A stretch of 64,000 bases of DNA from Streptomyces humi (lineage in GTDB: Bacteria; Actinomycetota; Actinomycetes; Streptomycetales; Streptomycetaceae), in NCBI RefSeq assembly GCF_001005085.2, contig NZ_LBMU02000079.1:1-64000 (forward strand), read 5' to 3'. The position numbers and the translations under genes are program-made. Of this stretch, positions 49,545 to 58,131 are shown piece by piece. Under the pieces are notes generated by a model. That model did no database searches and was not told the origin of the DNA. It was given only the letters and a program-made list of their open reading frames with translations. Within the stretch, counting starts at the first letter, position 1. Every line of letters begins with the position of its first letter.

Positions 49545-49570
49545 CCGGTGGGGGCTTGTCGCGCCCCTGG
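49545..49570. repeat. Dispersed repeat, short copy E
   Basis: Sequence CTTGTCGCGCCCCTGGG, a truncated relative of the reverse form of the hairpin-plus-tail repeat (copy D at 53500 has CTTGTCCCGCAG). It lies between convergent tetR and deformylase genes. The match is short and less certain. Confidence 0.3.
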
Positions 49571-49580
49571 GTATGTCACC

Positions 49581-50120
49581 TCACCGGTGCCAAGAGGATC
49601 TGGCCACCTGGCGCATCAGCCTGCGCTTGCGCCAGCCTGTGACGTGGTCGGCGTAGACGCGGCCCTCCAGGTGGTCGGTCTCGTGCTGGAGGCATCTCGC
49701 GAAGAAGCCCGTGCCGTGGATCGTGACCGGGTCCCCCTGAGCCGTGAAGCCCTCCACCACGGCGTGGTCGTGGCGTTCCGTACCCGCCTCCAGGCCCGGC
49801 AGGGACAGGCAGCCCTCCGGGCCGCGCAGCGTCACGCCGTCCACCGCCACCAGCCGCGGGTTCACCACGTGCCCCAGGTGGCGGACGTCCTCGTCGTCGG
49901 GGCAGTCGTACACGAACACCCGCAGCGGCTCCCCCACCTGGTTGGCCGCGAGGCCCACGCCCTCGGCCGCGTACATCGTCGCGAACAAGTCCTCCACCAG
50001 ACGGGAGAGTTCCGGGCCGAAGTCGGTGACCTCCGCGCAACGGGCGTGCAGGACGGGGTCGCCGAGCAGGGTGAGGGGCCGGACCCGCCCGTGGGCGCCC
50101 GGAATGGAACCGTGTCGCAT
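49581..50120 (-). CDS. def: Peptide deformylase
   Basis: 179 residues. All three motifs are present: I GVGLAANQVG, II EGCLSLPG and III QHETDHLEG (metal-binding Cys and two His, with catalytic Glu). It removes the formyl group from nascent proteins. It is a stand-alone copy next to murT rather than beside fmt. Streptomyces usually carry several deformylases, so this is probably not the only one. ATG 50120. Confidence 0.95.
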   Translation of the reverse strand: MRHGSIPGAHGRVRPLTLLGDPVLHARCAEVTDFGPELSRLVEDLFATMYAAEGVGLAANQVGEPLRVFVYDCPDDEDVRHLGHVVNPRLVAVDGVTLRGPEGCLSLPGLEAGTERHDHAVVEGFTAQGDPVTIHGTGFFARCLQHETDHLEGRVYADHVTGWRKRRLMRQVARSSWHR

Positions 50121-50270
50121 GGTCGCAAGGGTACGGTTCGAATCAGCCCCCGCCCGCCGCGCAGGCGAGGGCCGGAATTCGGGTGTGCGAACGGATCTCG
50201 ATAGGCTTACCTCACACCACGTTGCCGGATGGCTGAGGCGCGGCGCGTACGCAAGGAGGATCGAGAACTG

Positions 50271-51509
50271 ATGGCAGGCAACTCGGACCCGCTCACGCCG
50301 CGGGCCAAGCTGGCCGTGACCGCGGGCAAGGCGGTCGCGGCGGCATCGCGGGCAGCGGGGCGCGGCAGCGGATCCGTGATCGGTGGCCGGGTCGCTCTCA
50401 AGCTCGACCCCGACCTACTCGCCCGGCTCGCCCAGAACCTGGACGTCACGCTCGTCTCGGCGACGAACGGCAAGACGACGACCACCCGGCTCATCGCCGA
50501 GGCGCTGAAGGCCGCCGGGCCGGTCGTGTCCAACGCGCTCGGGGCCAACATGCCGGCCGGCATCACCTCAGCGCTGGCGGGCGGCTCGGAGTCCAAGTTC
50601 GGCGTCATCGAGGTCGACGAGAAGTACCTGGCCGGGGTGGCCCGGGACACCGACCCGAAGTGCATCGCCCTGCTCAACCTCTCCCGCGACCAGCTCGACC
50701 GCGCCGCCGAGACCCGGATGCTCGCCGAGAACTGGCGGGAGGGCCTGGCCGGCTCCAAGGCCGTCATCGTGGCGAACTGCGACGACCCGCTGGTGGTGTG
50801 GGCCGCGTCCTCCTCCCCCAACGTGGTCTGGGTCGCCGCCGGGCAGATGTGGAAGGACGACGCCTGGTCCTGCCCGTCCTGCGGTGGCGTGATGCAGCGC
50901 CCGGGCGACGACTGGTTCTGCGGTGAGTGCGGGTTCCGGCGGCCGACCCCGAGCTGGGTGCTGTCCGGGGACCACGTGCTCGACCCGCACGGGTCCGCCT
51001 GGCCCATCCACCTCCAGCTGCCGGGGCGCGCCAACAAGGCGAACGCGGCCTCCTCGGCCGCCGTCGCCGCCGTCTTCGGGGTGCCGCCGCAGGTCGCCCT
51101 GGAGCGGATGTACCAGGTGCAGGCCGTCGCGGGACGCTACGACGTCGTGCAGTTCCAGGGACGGGACCTGCGGCTGCTCCTCGCCAAGAACCCGGCCGGC
51201 TGGCTCGAGACCTTCTCGTTGATCGACCCGCCGCCGGCGCCGGTGATCCTCTCGGTGAACGCGCGCGGCGCGGACGGCACCGACACCTCCTGGCTGTGGG
51301 ACGTGGACTACACGCGCCTCACCGGCCACCCGATCTTCGTGCTCGGTGACCGCAAGCTGGACCTCGCCGTGCGTCTGGAGGTCGCCAACCAGCACTTCCA
51401 GGTGTGCGACTCCCTCGACCAGGCCGTGCAGATGTGCCCGCCGGGCCGTATCGAGGTCATCGCGAACTACACCGCGTTCCAGGACCTGCGCCGCCGCGTC
51501 GGCAACTGA
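50271..51509 (+). CDS. murT: Lipid II isoglutaminyl synthase, Mur ligase subunit MurT
   Basis: 412 residues. ATP site SATNGKTTTTRLIAEAL at residue 65, central Mur-ligase domain, and an inserted zinc ribbon with CPSCGG ... CGECGF (residues about 205-225), a hallmark of MurT. C-terminal domain RYDVVQFQGRDLRLLLAKNPAGW. Together with GatD it amidates the alpha-carboxylate of D-glutamate in lipid II. ATG 50271 behind AAGGAGG. The frame is open upstream. gatD follows after 25 bp. Confidence 0.95.
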   Translation: MAGNSDPLTPRAKLAVTAGKAVAAASRAAGRGSGSVIGGRVALKLDPDLLARLAQNLDVTLVSATNGKTTTTRLIAEALKAAGPVVSNALGANMPAGITSALAGGSESKFGVIEVDEKYLAGVARDTDPKCIALLNLSRDQLDRAAETRMLAENWREGLAGSKAVIVANCDDPLVVWAASSSPNVVWVAAGQMWKDDAWSCPSCGGVMQRPGDDWFCGECGFRRPTPSWVLSGDHVLDPHGSAWPIHLQLPGRANKANAASSAAVAAVFGVPPQVALERMYQVQAVAGRYDVVQFQGRDLRLLLAKNPAGWLETFSLIDPPPAPVILSVNARGADGTDTSWLWDVDYTRLTGHPIFVLGDRKLDLAVRLEVANQHFQVCDSLDQAVQMCPPGRIEVIANYTAFQDLRRRVGN

Positions 51510-51534
51510 CTGACCCCGAAGGAACGATCACCTC

Positions 51535-52263
51535 ATGAGCGACAACCAACTGCGGCTGGTGTGGATCTACCCGGACCTGCTCAGCACGTACGGCGACCAG
51601 GGCAACGCACTCGTCGTCGAACGCCGGGCCCGGCAGCGCGGTCTCGACGTGGCCCGGCTGGACGTGCGCAGCGACCAGCCGATCCCGACCTCGGGCGACA
51701 TTTACCTGATCGGCGGCGGCGAGGACCGTCCGCAGCGGCTCGCCGCCGAGCGGCTGCGCCGTGACGGTCACCTGTACCGGGCGGTGGAGAACGGCGCGAT
51801 CGTGTTCTCCGTCTGCGCCGGCTACCAGATCCTCGGGCACGAGTTCATCAACGACCTGGGGCAGCGGGAGCCCGGTCTCGGCCTGCTGGACGTCACGACC
51901 GTCCGCGGCACCGGGGAGCGGTGCGTCGGTGACGTCCTCGGCGACATCGACCCGCGCCTGGGGCTGCCCCAGCTCACCGGGTTCGAGAACCACCAGGGCG
52001 TCACCCAGCTCGGCCCCACCGCCCGCCCGTTCGCCCGGGTCCAGCTGGGCCGCGGCAACGGCACCGGGGACGGGACGGAGGGTGCGTACAACGAGACCGT
52101 CTTCGGTACGTACATGCACGGGCCCGTCCTCGCCCGCAACCCGCTCATCGCCGACCTGCTGCTGAAGCTGGCACTCGACGTGAACGCGCTGCCGCCGATC
52201 GACGACCGGTGGTACGACGCGCTCCGCAACGAGCGCATCGCGTCCGCCCAGCAGCCCGCCTGA
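51535..52263 (+). CDS. gatD: Lipid II isoglutaminyl synthase, glutamine amidotransferase GatD
   Basis: 242 residues. Class I amidotransferase: nucleophilic cysteine in IVFSVCAGYQILGHEF near residue 94 and histidine in GTYMHGPVLARNP near residue 189. The WIYPDLLSTYGDQGN start is characteristic of GatD. Supplies ammonia to MurT. Begins 25 bp after murT. Confidence 0.95.
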   Translation: MSDNQLRLVWIYPDLLSTYGDQGNALVVERRARQRGLDVARLDVRSDQPIPTSGDIYLIGGGEDRPQRLAAERLRRDGHLYRAVENGAIVFSVCAGYQILGHEFINDLGQREPGLGLLDVTTVRGTGERCVGDVLGDIDPRLGLPQLTGFENHQGVTQLGPTARPFARVQLGRGNGTGDGTEGAYNETVFGTYMHGPVLARNPLIADLLLKLALDVNALPPIDDRWYDALRNERIASAQQPA

Positions 52264-52443
52264 GCTGTACCGGAGAGTCCGGTTCCGGGCCCGCCTGACA
52301 GGGTGTCCGCTCACATGTGCAGGCGCGTCCAGCAGGCGGACGCCCGGTACGGAATGACCCCCTTGCGCCGGTAGGGTGGCCGCGATGTCAGCCGGACAGC
52401 GTGGTCCGGTCTCAGGCCCACGTGGAGAAGGTTGTTTCGGGCT

Positions 52444-53469
52444 ATGCGCATTGGTGTCCTCACGTCCGGCGGCGACTGCCCCGGCCTGAACGCCGTCATC
52501 CGGTCCGTCGTCCACCGTGCCGTCGCCGACCACGGCGACGAGGTCATCGGTTTCCGGGACGGCTGGAAGGGCCTCCTGGAATGCGACTACCTCAAGCTCG
52601 ACCTCGACGCGGTGGCCGGCATCCTGGCCCGTGGCGGCACCATCCTCGGCTCCTCCCGGGTCCAGCCCTCGCACCTGCGGGACGGCGTGGAGCGGGCGAA
52701 GGGCCATGTCGCCGAGCTCGGCCTCGACGCGATCATCCCGATCGGCGGTGAGGGCACGCTGAAGGCTGCCCGGCTGATGTCGGACGCGGGCCTGCCGGTC
52801 GTCGGCGTCCCGAAGACCATCGACAACGACATCGCCGTCACCGACGTCACCTTCGGCTTCGACACGGCCGTGGGGGTCGCGACCGAGGCCCTCGACCGGC
52901 TGAAGACCACCGCCGAGTCCCACCAGCGGGTGCTCGTCGTCGAGGTCATGGGCCGGCACACCGGCTGGATCGCCCTGCACTCGGGCATGGCCGCGGGCGC
53001 CCACGCCATCGTCGTACCCGAGCGGCCCTTCGACATCGAGGAACTGGCCCGCCGGGTCGGCGAGCGGTTCGAGGCCGGGAAGCGGTTCGCCATCGTCGTC
53101 GCGGCGGAGGGGGCGAAGCCGAAGGCCGGCAGCATGGAGTTCGACGAGGGCGGCAAGGACATCTACGGCCACGAGCGGTTCGCGGGGATCGCCCGGCAGC
53201 TCTCCGTCGAGCTGGAGCACCGGCTCGGCAAGGAGGCGCGGCCGGTGATCCTCGGGCACGTGCAGCGGGGCGGGACGCCCACGGCGTACGACCGGGTGCT
53301 GGCGACGCGCTTCGGGTGGCATGCGGTGGAGGCCGTGCACCGGGGGGAGTTCGGCCGGATGACCGCGTTGCGGGGGACCGACATCGTGATGGTGCCGTTG
53401 GCCGAGGCGGTGGAGACGCTGAAGACGGTTCCCGCGCAGCGGTACGACGAGGCGGAGACCGTGCTGTAG
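52444..53469 (+). CDS. pfkA: 6-phosphofructokinase
   Basis: 341 residues. Visible: MRIGVLTSGGDCPGLNAVIR, IGGEGTLKAA, VGVPKTIDNDI, and ATEALDRLKTTAESHQR, VVEVMGRHTGWIAL. The lysine in PKTIDND, where E. coli-type ATP enzymes have Gly, is characteristic of group III actinobacterial enzymes, which combine Lys here with a Gly in the GGEGT segment and remain ATP-dependent in the Streptomyces cases I remember. Preferred phosphoryl donor is an inference. ATG 52444. Confidence 0.93.
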   Translation: MRIGVLTSGGDCPGLNAVIRSVVHRAVADHGDEVIGFRDGWKGLLECDYLKLDLDAVAGILARGGTILGSSRVQPSHLRDGVERAKGHVAELGLDAIIPIGGEGTLKAARLMSDAGLPVVGVPKTIDNDIAVTDVTFGFDTAVGVATEALDRLKTTAESHQRVLVVEVMGRHTGWIALHSGMAAGAHAIVVPERPFDIEELARRVGERFEAGKRFAIVVAAEGAKPKAGSMEFDEGGKDIYGHERFAGIARQLSVELEHRLGKEARPVILGHVQRGGTPTAYDRVLATRFGWHAVEAVHRGEFGRMTALRGTDIVMVPLAEAVETLKTVPAQRYDEAETVL

Positions 53470-53499
53470 GGGCTGCGCCGTAGGGGGTGCTGATCCGTT

Positions 53500-53550
53500 G
53501 CCGGGTGCGGGCTGAGTGTGGCTTGTCCCGCAGTTCCCCGCGCCCCCAGA
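53500..53550. repeat. Dispersed repeat, copy D (inverted)
   Basis: Reverse orientation of the tail: CTTGTCCCGCAGTTCCCCGC followed by GCCCCC. It lies 31 bp 3' of pfkA and 100 bp before the CtaG-like gene. It lacks a clear hairpin in this copy. Confidence 0.5.
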
Positions 53551-53650
53551 GGCAGGGACACTCGCCCCCGGTCGCAAGCGCGGTCGGGGGCGGTTCTACT
53601 CTTGTGGGCGGCAGTAAACGTACAACCCCCCACGAATCAGGAGCCGCCGG

Positions 53651-54601
53651 ATGGAGCACAGCGGGCACGGCATGACCATGGATCTGCCGCCGTTCACGCT
53701 GGGGCGGGGGCTGGTGTGGTCGGCGGATCCGTTCTTCCTCGTGGCCTGTGTCGCGGGGCTCGCGCTGTACGGATGGGGTGTGGTGCGGCTGCGGCGGCGC
53801 GGGGACGCGTGGTCCGTGGGGCGTACGGTGTCGTTCGTGGTGGGTGTGCTGACCATCATGCTCGTGATGTGCACCCGGCTGAACGACTACGGGATGGTCA
53901 TGTTCAGCGTGCACATGGTGCAGCACATGGTCATCAGCATGCTGTCGCCCATCTTCATCCTGCTGGGCGCCCCGGTGACGCTCGCGCTGCGTGCGCTGCC
54001 CGTCGCGGGCAAGGGCCGCAAGGGGCCCCGTGAGCTGTTGCTGGCGCTGCTGCACAGCCGGTACATGCGGGTGATCACCCATCCCGCGTTCACGATCCCG
54101 CTGTTCATCGCGAGCCTGTACGCGCTCTACTTCAGCCCGCTGTTCGACTTCCTCATGGGTTCGAGGGCCGGGCACGTCGCGATGATGGTGCACTTCCTCG
54201 CGGTCGGTGTCGTCTTCTTCTGGCCGATCATCGGTGTCGACCCGGGGCCGCACCGGCCGGGACACCTGATGCGGATGCTGGAGCTGTTCGCCGGGATGCC
54301 GTTCCACGCGTTCTTCGGCATCGCGCTGATGATGGCGTCCGAGCCGATGGTGGAGACGTTCAGGAACCCGCCCGCCTCGCTCGGCATCGACGCGCTCGCC
54401 GACCAGAACGCGGCCGGCGGGATCGCCTGGGCGTTCAGTGAGATCCCGTCCGTGCTGGTCCTGGTCGCGCTGCTGTTCCAGTGGTACGGCTCCGAGCAGC
54501 GCCAGGCCCGCCGTACGGACCGGGCCGCCGACCGGGACGGCGACAAGGAGCTGGAGGCGTACAACGCGTATCTGGCCTCACTGAACGCCCGCGAGGGCTG
54601 A
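53651..54601 (+). CDS. ctaG: CtaG/Caa3-type cytochrome c oxidase assembly membrane protein
   Basis: 316 residues, about seven membrane helices. Met/His-rich elements MEHSGHGMTM, FSVHMVQHMVISMLSPIFILLGAP, AMMVHFLAVGVVFFWPIIGVDP and FAGMPFHAFFGIALMM match the actinobacterial caa3_CtaG family, thought to support copper loading of cytochrome oxidase. A small membrane protein gene follows. ATG 53651. Confidence 0.88.
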   Translation: MEHSGHGMTMDLPPFTLGRGLVWSADPFFLVACVAGLALYGWGVVRLRRRGDAWSVGRTVSFVVGVLTIMLVMCTRLNDYGMVMFSVHMVQHMVISMLSPIFILLGAPVTLALRALPVAGKGRKGPRELLLALLHSRYMRVITHPAFTIPLFIASLYALYFSPLFDFLMGSRAGHVAMMVHFLAVGVVFFWPIIGVDPGPHRPGHLMRMLELFAGMPFHAFFGIALMMASEPMVETFRNPPASLGIDALADQNAAGGIAWAFSEIPSVLVLVALLFQWYGSEQRQARRTDRAADRDGDKELEAYNAYLASLNAREG

Positions 54602-54645
54602 ACCGGGGCACCATGGAGGGGACGGACCACGAGGAGGCTGCCGCG

Positions 54646-54828
54646 ATGCCCGGTTCTACGAACGGTTCGAACGGTTCCACCAAGGCGATGGGGGTCCTCA
54701 CCCTGGGCGGCCTGGTGGTGGTGACGGCGTACACGGTGGCGCTCGGCAGCAACGGCTGGCTGTGGTTCGGGTGGGTGGTGCTGGGACTGCTCACCCTGGC
54801 GATGGTGATGACCCAGCAGAGCAACTGA
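54646..54828 (+). CDS. Small membrane protein
   Basis: 60 residues from ATG 54646 behind GAGGAGG; ATG 54613 would add 11 acidic residues. Two hydrophobic helices (MGVLTLGGLVVVTAYTVAL; WLWFGWVVLGLLTLAMVM). Ends TQQSN. Forms a likely operon with the CtaG-like gene, 44 bp upstream. Function unknown. Ends just before the convergent lytS. Confidence 0.7.
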   Translation: MPGSTNGSNGSTKAMGVLTLGGLVVVTAYTVALGSNGWLWFGWVVLGLLTLAMVMTQQSN

Positions 54829-54832
54829 CCGG

Positions 54833-56038
54833 TCAGTCCGTCGCGAGACGGGCGGCCTGGTGCACCCCGGGCTGGTACTTGGGCAGCCTGGCGGTGATCT
54901 TCATGCCCGCGCCGACCGCGGTCTCGATGACGAGGCCGTGGTCGTCGCCGTAGACCTGGCGGAGCCGGTCGTCGACGTTGGACAGGCCGATGCCGCCGGA
55001 CGGGCTGAGCTCGCCGGCGAGGATCCGGCGCAGCAGTGCCGGGTCCATGCCGGCGCCGTCGTCCTCGATGACGACCAGCGCCTCGGCGCCCGCGTCCTGG
55101 GCGGTGATCTGGATGTGGCAGGTGCCGGTCTTGCCCTCCAGGCCGTGCTTGACGGCGTTCTCCACGAGCGGCTGGAGGCAGAGGAAGGGCAGGGTGACCG
55201 GCAGCACCTCGGGGGCGATCTGGAGGGTGACCGTGAGCCGGTCGCCGAACCGGGCCCGGACCAGTGCCAGGTAGTGGTCGATGGCGTGCAGCTCGTCGGC
55301 GAGGGTGGTGAAGTCGCCGTGCCTGCGGAACGAGTAGCGGGTGAAGTCGGCGAACTCCAGGAGCAGCTCACGGGCGCGTTCGGGGTCGGTGCGCACGAAC
55401 GAGGCGATCACCGCGAGCGAGTTGAAGATGAAGTGCGGGGAGATCTGGGCGCGCAGGGCGCGGATCTCGGCCTCGATGAGCCGGGTCCGGGAGCGGTCCA
55501 GGTCGGCCAGTTCCAGCTGGACGCTGACCCAGCGGGCGACCTCGCCGGCCGCGCGGACCAGGACGGCGGACTCGCGCGGGGCGCAGGCGACCAGGGTGCC
55601 GTGCACCCGGTCGTCGACGGTGAGCGGGGTGATCACGGCCCAGCGGACGGGACAGTCCGGGGTCTCGCAGTGCAGCCGGAAGGCCTCGCCGCGGCCGGAG
55701 TCCAGCGGCCCCGCGAGGCGCTCCAGGATCTCGGCGCGGTGGTGGCCGCCGACGCCGTCCCAGACCAGCAGGTTCTCGTGGTCGGTGAGGCAGAGGGCGT
55801 CGGTGCCGAGCAGGGTGCGCAGCCGTCGTGCCGAGCGGCGGGCGGTCTCCTCGGTGAGGCCCGCCCGGAGCGGGGGCGCGGCGAGGGACGCGGTGTGCAG
55901 GGTCTCGAAGGTGGCGTGCTCGACGGGGGTGCCCAGGCCGCCGAGGCTCTCGGGGCGTGCGGTGCGGCGCCCGAGCCAGAAACCGGCGGCCAGCAGCGGC
56001 AGGACGGCCACGCACAGGCCCGCCAGGAAACCGGTCAC
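54833..56038 (-). CDS. LytS-type sensor histidine kinase
   Basis: 401 residues. N-terminal membrane helix (residues 1-24), then a GAF-like sensor domain (about 45-185), then a His_kinase phosphoacceptor in LRAQISPHFIFNSLAVIASF (H in PHF), and an ATPase domain with LCLQPLVENAVKHGLEG and DDGAGMDPALL. GTG start overlaps the symporter stop (GTGA). It completes the operon lytR - membrane protein - symporter - lytS, so the kinase may sense the symporter substrate or flux. Confidence 0.9.
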   Translation of the reverse strand: MTGFLAGLCVAVLPLLAAGFWLGRRTARPESLGGLGTPVEHATFETLHTASLAAPPLRAGLTEETARRSARRLRTLLGTDALCLTDHENLLVWDGVGGHHRAEILERLAGPLDSGRGEAFRLHCETPDCPVRWAVITPLTVDDRVHGTLVACAPRESAVLVRAAGEVARWVSVQLELADLDRSRTRLIEAEIRALRAQISPHFIFNSLAVIASFVRTDPERARELLLEFADFTRYSFRRHGDFTTLADELHAIDHYLALVRARFGDRLTVTLQIAPEVLPVTLPFLCLQPLVENAVKHGLEGKTGTCHIQITAQDAGAEALVVIEDDGAGMDPALLRRILAGELSPSGGIGLSNVDDRLRQVYGDDHGLVIETAVGAGMKITARLPKYQPGVHQAARLATD

Positions 56039-57747
56039 GCCTTGACCTCCGCGCGCAGCTCTTCCGGGAGGTGGAAGCGGGCCAGGACAGCGGCCGTCCC
56101 GGGCGGTACCCGGCTCGCGGTCGCCAGGGACACCGCGATCATGGTGAGGAAGCCCAGCGGCACCGACCAGAGGGCCGGCCAGGCGAGCAGCGCGTGCAGG
56201 TTGCCGGTGCCCGGGAAGTCGGCCATCGTCGCGGCCACCGCGCAGAACGCCGAGCCGCCGCCGACCAGCATCCCGGCGGCGGCGCCGGGCGGGGTCAGCC
56301 GTCGCCACCAGATGCCGAGGACCAGCAGCGGGCAGAAGGAGGACGCGGACACGGCGAAGGCGAGGCCGACCGCGTCGGCGACCGGCAGGCCGCCGACCAG
56401 GACTCCGGCGGCGAGCGGTACGGCCATCGCCAGTACCGTCCCGAGCCTGAAGTGCCGGACGCCGCGGGACGGCAGGACGTCCTGGGTGAGGACGCCGGCG
56501 ACCGCCATGGTCAGTCCGGAGGCGGTGGAGAGGAACGCGGCGAAGGCGCCGCCCGCCACCAGCGCGCCGAGCAGTTCGCCGCCGAGACCGCCGACGACCC
56601 GGTCCGGCAGCAGCAGGACGGCGGCGTCCGCGTCCCCGGTGAGGGTCAGTTCGGGGGTGTAGAGGCGGCCGAGGGCGCCGTACACGGGTGGCAGCAGGTA
56701 GAAGAGGCCGATCAGGGCGAGGACGGCGACGGTGGTGCGGCGGGCGGCGACGCCGTGCGGGCTGGTGTAGAAGCGGACCACGACATGGGGCAGCCCCATG
56801 GTGCCGAGGAAGGTGGCGAGGATCAGCCCGTACGTGGCGTACAACGGGCGTTCCTCGCGGCTCTCGGCGAGCGAGGTGGACATGCCGCCGTTGGTGCCCC
56901 GGTCGGTGGCGGGCACCCGGGTGCCCTTGGCGAAGGTCAGCCGGGTGCCGGCGGCGATGCGGTGGGTGCCCTCGGGGAGGGTGACCCTGCCGGCGTGGTG
57001 GGCGTGGCCGTCGACGGTGCCGGAGACGGTGACGGTCAGGGGGCGGTCGAGCCGGACGGCCAGGGTGTCCTGGACGTCGACGGTGCGCCGGTCGCGGAAG
57101 GCGGCCGGTTCGTCGAAGGCGTGGGTGGGGGCGCCGGCGCCCTGCCAGGCGAGGACGAGGAAGAGGGCGGGGACCAGCAGGGCGGTGAGTTTCAGCCAGT
57201 ACTGGAAGGCCTGCACGAAGGTGATGCTGCGCATGCCGCCGACGGCGACCGTGGCCACCACCACGACGGCCACGATGAGTCCGCCGAGCACGTCGGGGGC
57301 GCCGGTGAGGACCGTCAGCGTGAGTCCGGCGCCCTGGAGCTGGGGCAGCAGGTAGAGCCAGCCGACGCCGACGACGAAGGCCCCGGCGAGCCGTCGCACC
57401 GGCTGCGAGGCGAGCCGGGCCTCGGCGAAGTCGGGCAGGGTGTAGGCGCCGGAGCGGCGCAGCGGGGCCGCGACGAACAGGAGCAGGACGAGGTAGCCGG
57501 CGGTGTAGCCGACCGGGTACCAGAGCATGTCGGGGCCCTGGACGAGGACGAGTCCGGCGATGCCCAGGAAGGAGGCGGCGGAGAGGTATTCGCCGCTGAT
57601 CGCGGCCGCGTTGAGGCGTGGTCCGACGGTGCGTGAGGCGACGTAGAAGTCGGAGGTGGTCCGGGAGATGCGCAGGCCGAAGGCGCCGACGAGGACGGTC
57701 GCGACGACGACCAGGGCGACGGCGGGTACGGCGTAGCTGGAGTTCAT
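56035..57747 (-). CDS. Sodium:solute (acetate/pyruvate-type) symporter with extracellular insert
   Basis: 570 residues. SSS family helices with SGEYLSAASFLGIAGL, MRSITFVQAFQYWLK and FSASSFCPLLVLGIWW-like FAVSASSFCPLLVL. It resembles ActP/MctC monocarboxylate carriers. Between two helices, residues about 205-300 form a roughly 95-residue beta-rich, charged insert (AFDEPAAFRDRRTVDVQD ... NGGMSTSLAESREERP), probably extracellular. Ends KVKA; its stop overlaps lytS. DUF485-like protein precedes it by 22 bp. Confidence 0.9.
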   Translation of the reverse strand: MNSSYAVPAVALVVVATVLVGAFGLRISRTTSDFYVASRTVGPRLNAAAISGEYLSAASFLGIAGLVLVQGPDMLWYPVGYTAGYLVLLLFVAAPLRRSGAYTLPDFAEARLASQPVRRLAGAFVVGVGWLYLLPQLQGAGLTLTVLTGAPDVLGGLIVAVVVVATVAVGGMRSITFVQAFQYWLKLTALLVPALFLVLAWQGAGAPTHAFDEPAAFRDRRTVDVQDTLAVRLDRPLTVTVSGTVDGHAHHAGRVTLPEGTHRIAAGTRLTFAKGTRVPATDRGTNGGMSTSLAESREERPLYATYGLILATFLGTMGLPHVVVRFYTSPHGVAARRTTVAVLALIGLFYLLPPVYGALGRLYTPELTLTGDADAAVLLLPDRVVGGLGGELLGALVAGGAFAAFLSTASGLTMAVAGVLTQDVLPSRGVRHFRLGTVLAMAVPLAAGVLVGGLPVADAVGLAFAVSASSFCPLLVLGIWWRRLTPPGAAAGMLVGGGSAFCAVAATMADFPGTGNLHALLAWPALWSVPLGFLTMIAVSLATASRVPPGTAAVLARFHLPEELRAEVKA

Positions 57748-57769
57748 CTCACCTCGGCGCGGCGGGAGT

Positions 57770-58129
57770 TCATCGGTCCTCGACGAGGCGGACGAAGTCC
57801 TGCTCGTTGCGTTCGGCGCGGCGCACGTACCAGCGGGCGAGCAGGATCAGCGGGGCGTAGAGGCAGAAGCCGAGCACCAGCCACTCCAGGCGGCGGGCCT
57901 CGGGGGCGGCCGCGAAGACCAGCGGGAGCGGTCCGACGAGCAGCACGAGTACCGCGAACACGAGTAGGGCGACGCGGAGTTGGGAGCGCATGAGGGAACG
58001 GACGTAGGTGTGGCCGAGGGTGGTCTGCTCGTCGATCTCGGTGCGCGGCCGGTAGTAGCCCGAGGTACGGCGGCTGCGGCGGGGTGGTCCGGTGACGGTG
58101 ACCCGGCGTTCCACGGGGTCGCTGGGCAC
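57770..58129 (-). CDS. Two-helix membrane protein (DUF485-like position)
   Basis: 119 residues from GTG 58129, two bases after the lytR stop. N-terminal basic/polar part (SRRTSGYYRPRTEIDEQTTLG), then MRSQLRVALLVFAVLVLLVGPLPLVFA and a second helix LEWLVLGFCLYAPLILLARWYV, ending RRAERNEQDFVRL. Small DUF485-type partners of acetate symporters have this layout; I infer it is an accessory subunit. Confidence 0.75.
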   Translation of the reverse strand: MPSDPVERRVTVTGPPRRSRRTSGYYRPRTEIDEQTTLGHTYVRSLMRSQLRVALLVFAVLVLLVGPLPLVFAAAPEARRLEWLVLGFCLYAPLILLARWYVRRAERNEQDFVRLVEDR

Positions 58130-58131
58130 GG

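Noticed and set aside
54860..56662. 600-codon plus-strand open frame opposite lytS and the symporter
   Set aside because: Same shadow pattern; the minus-strand frames encode a complete histidine kinase and symporter.
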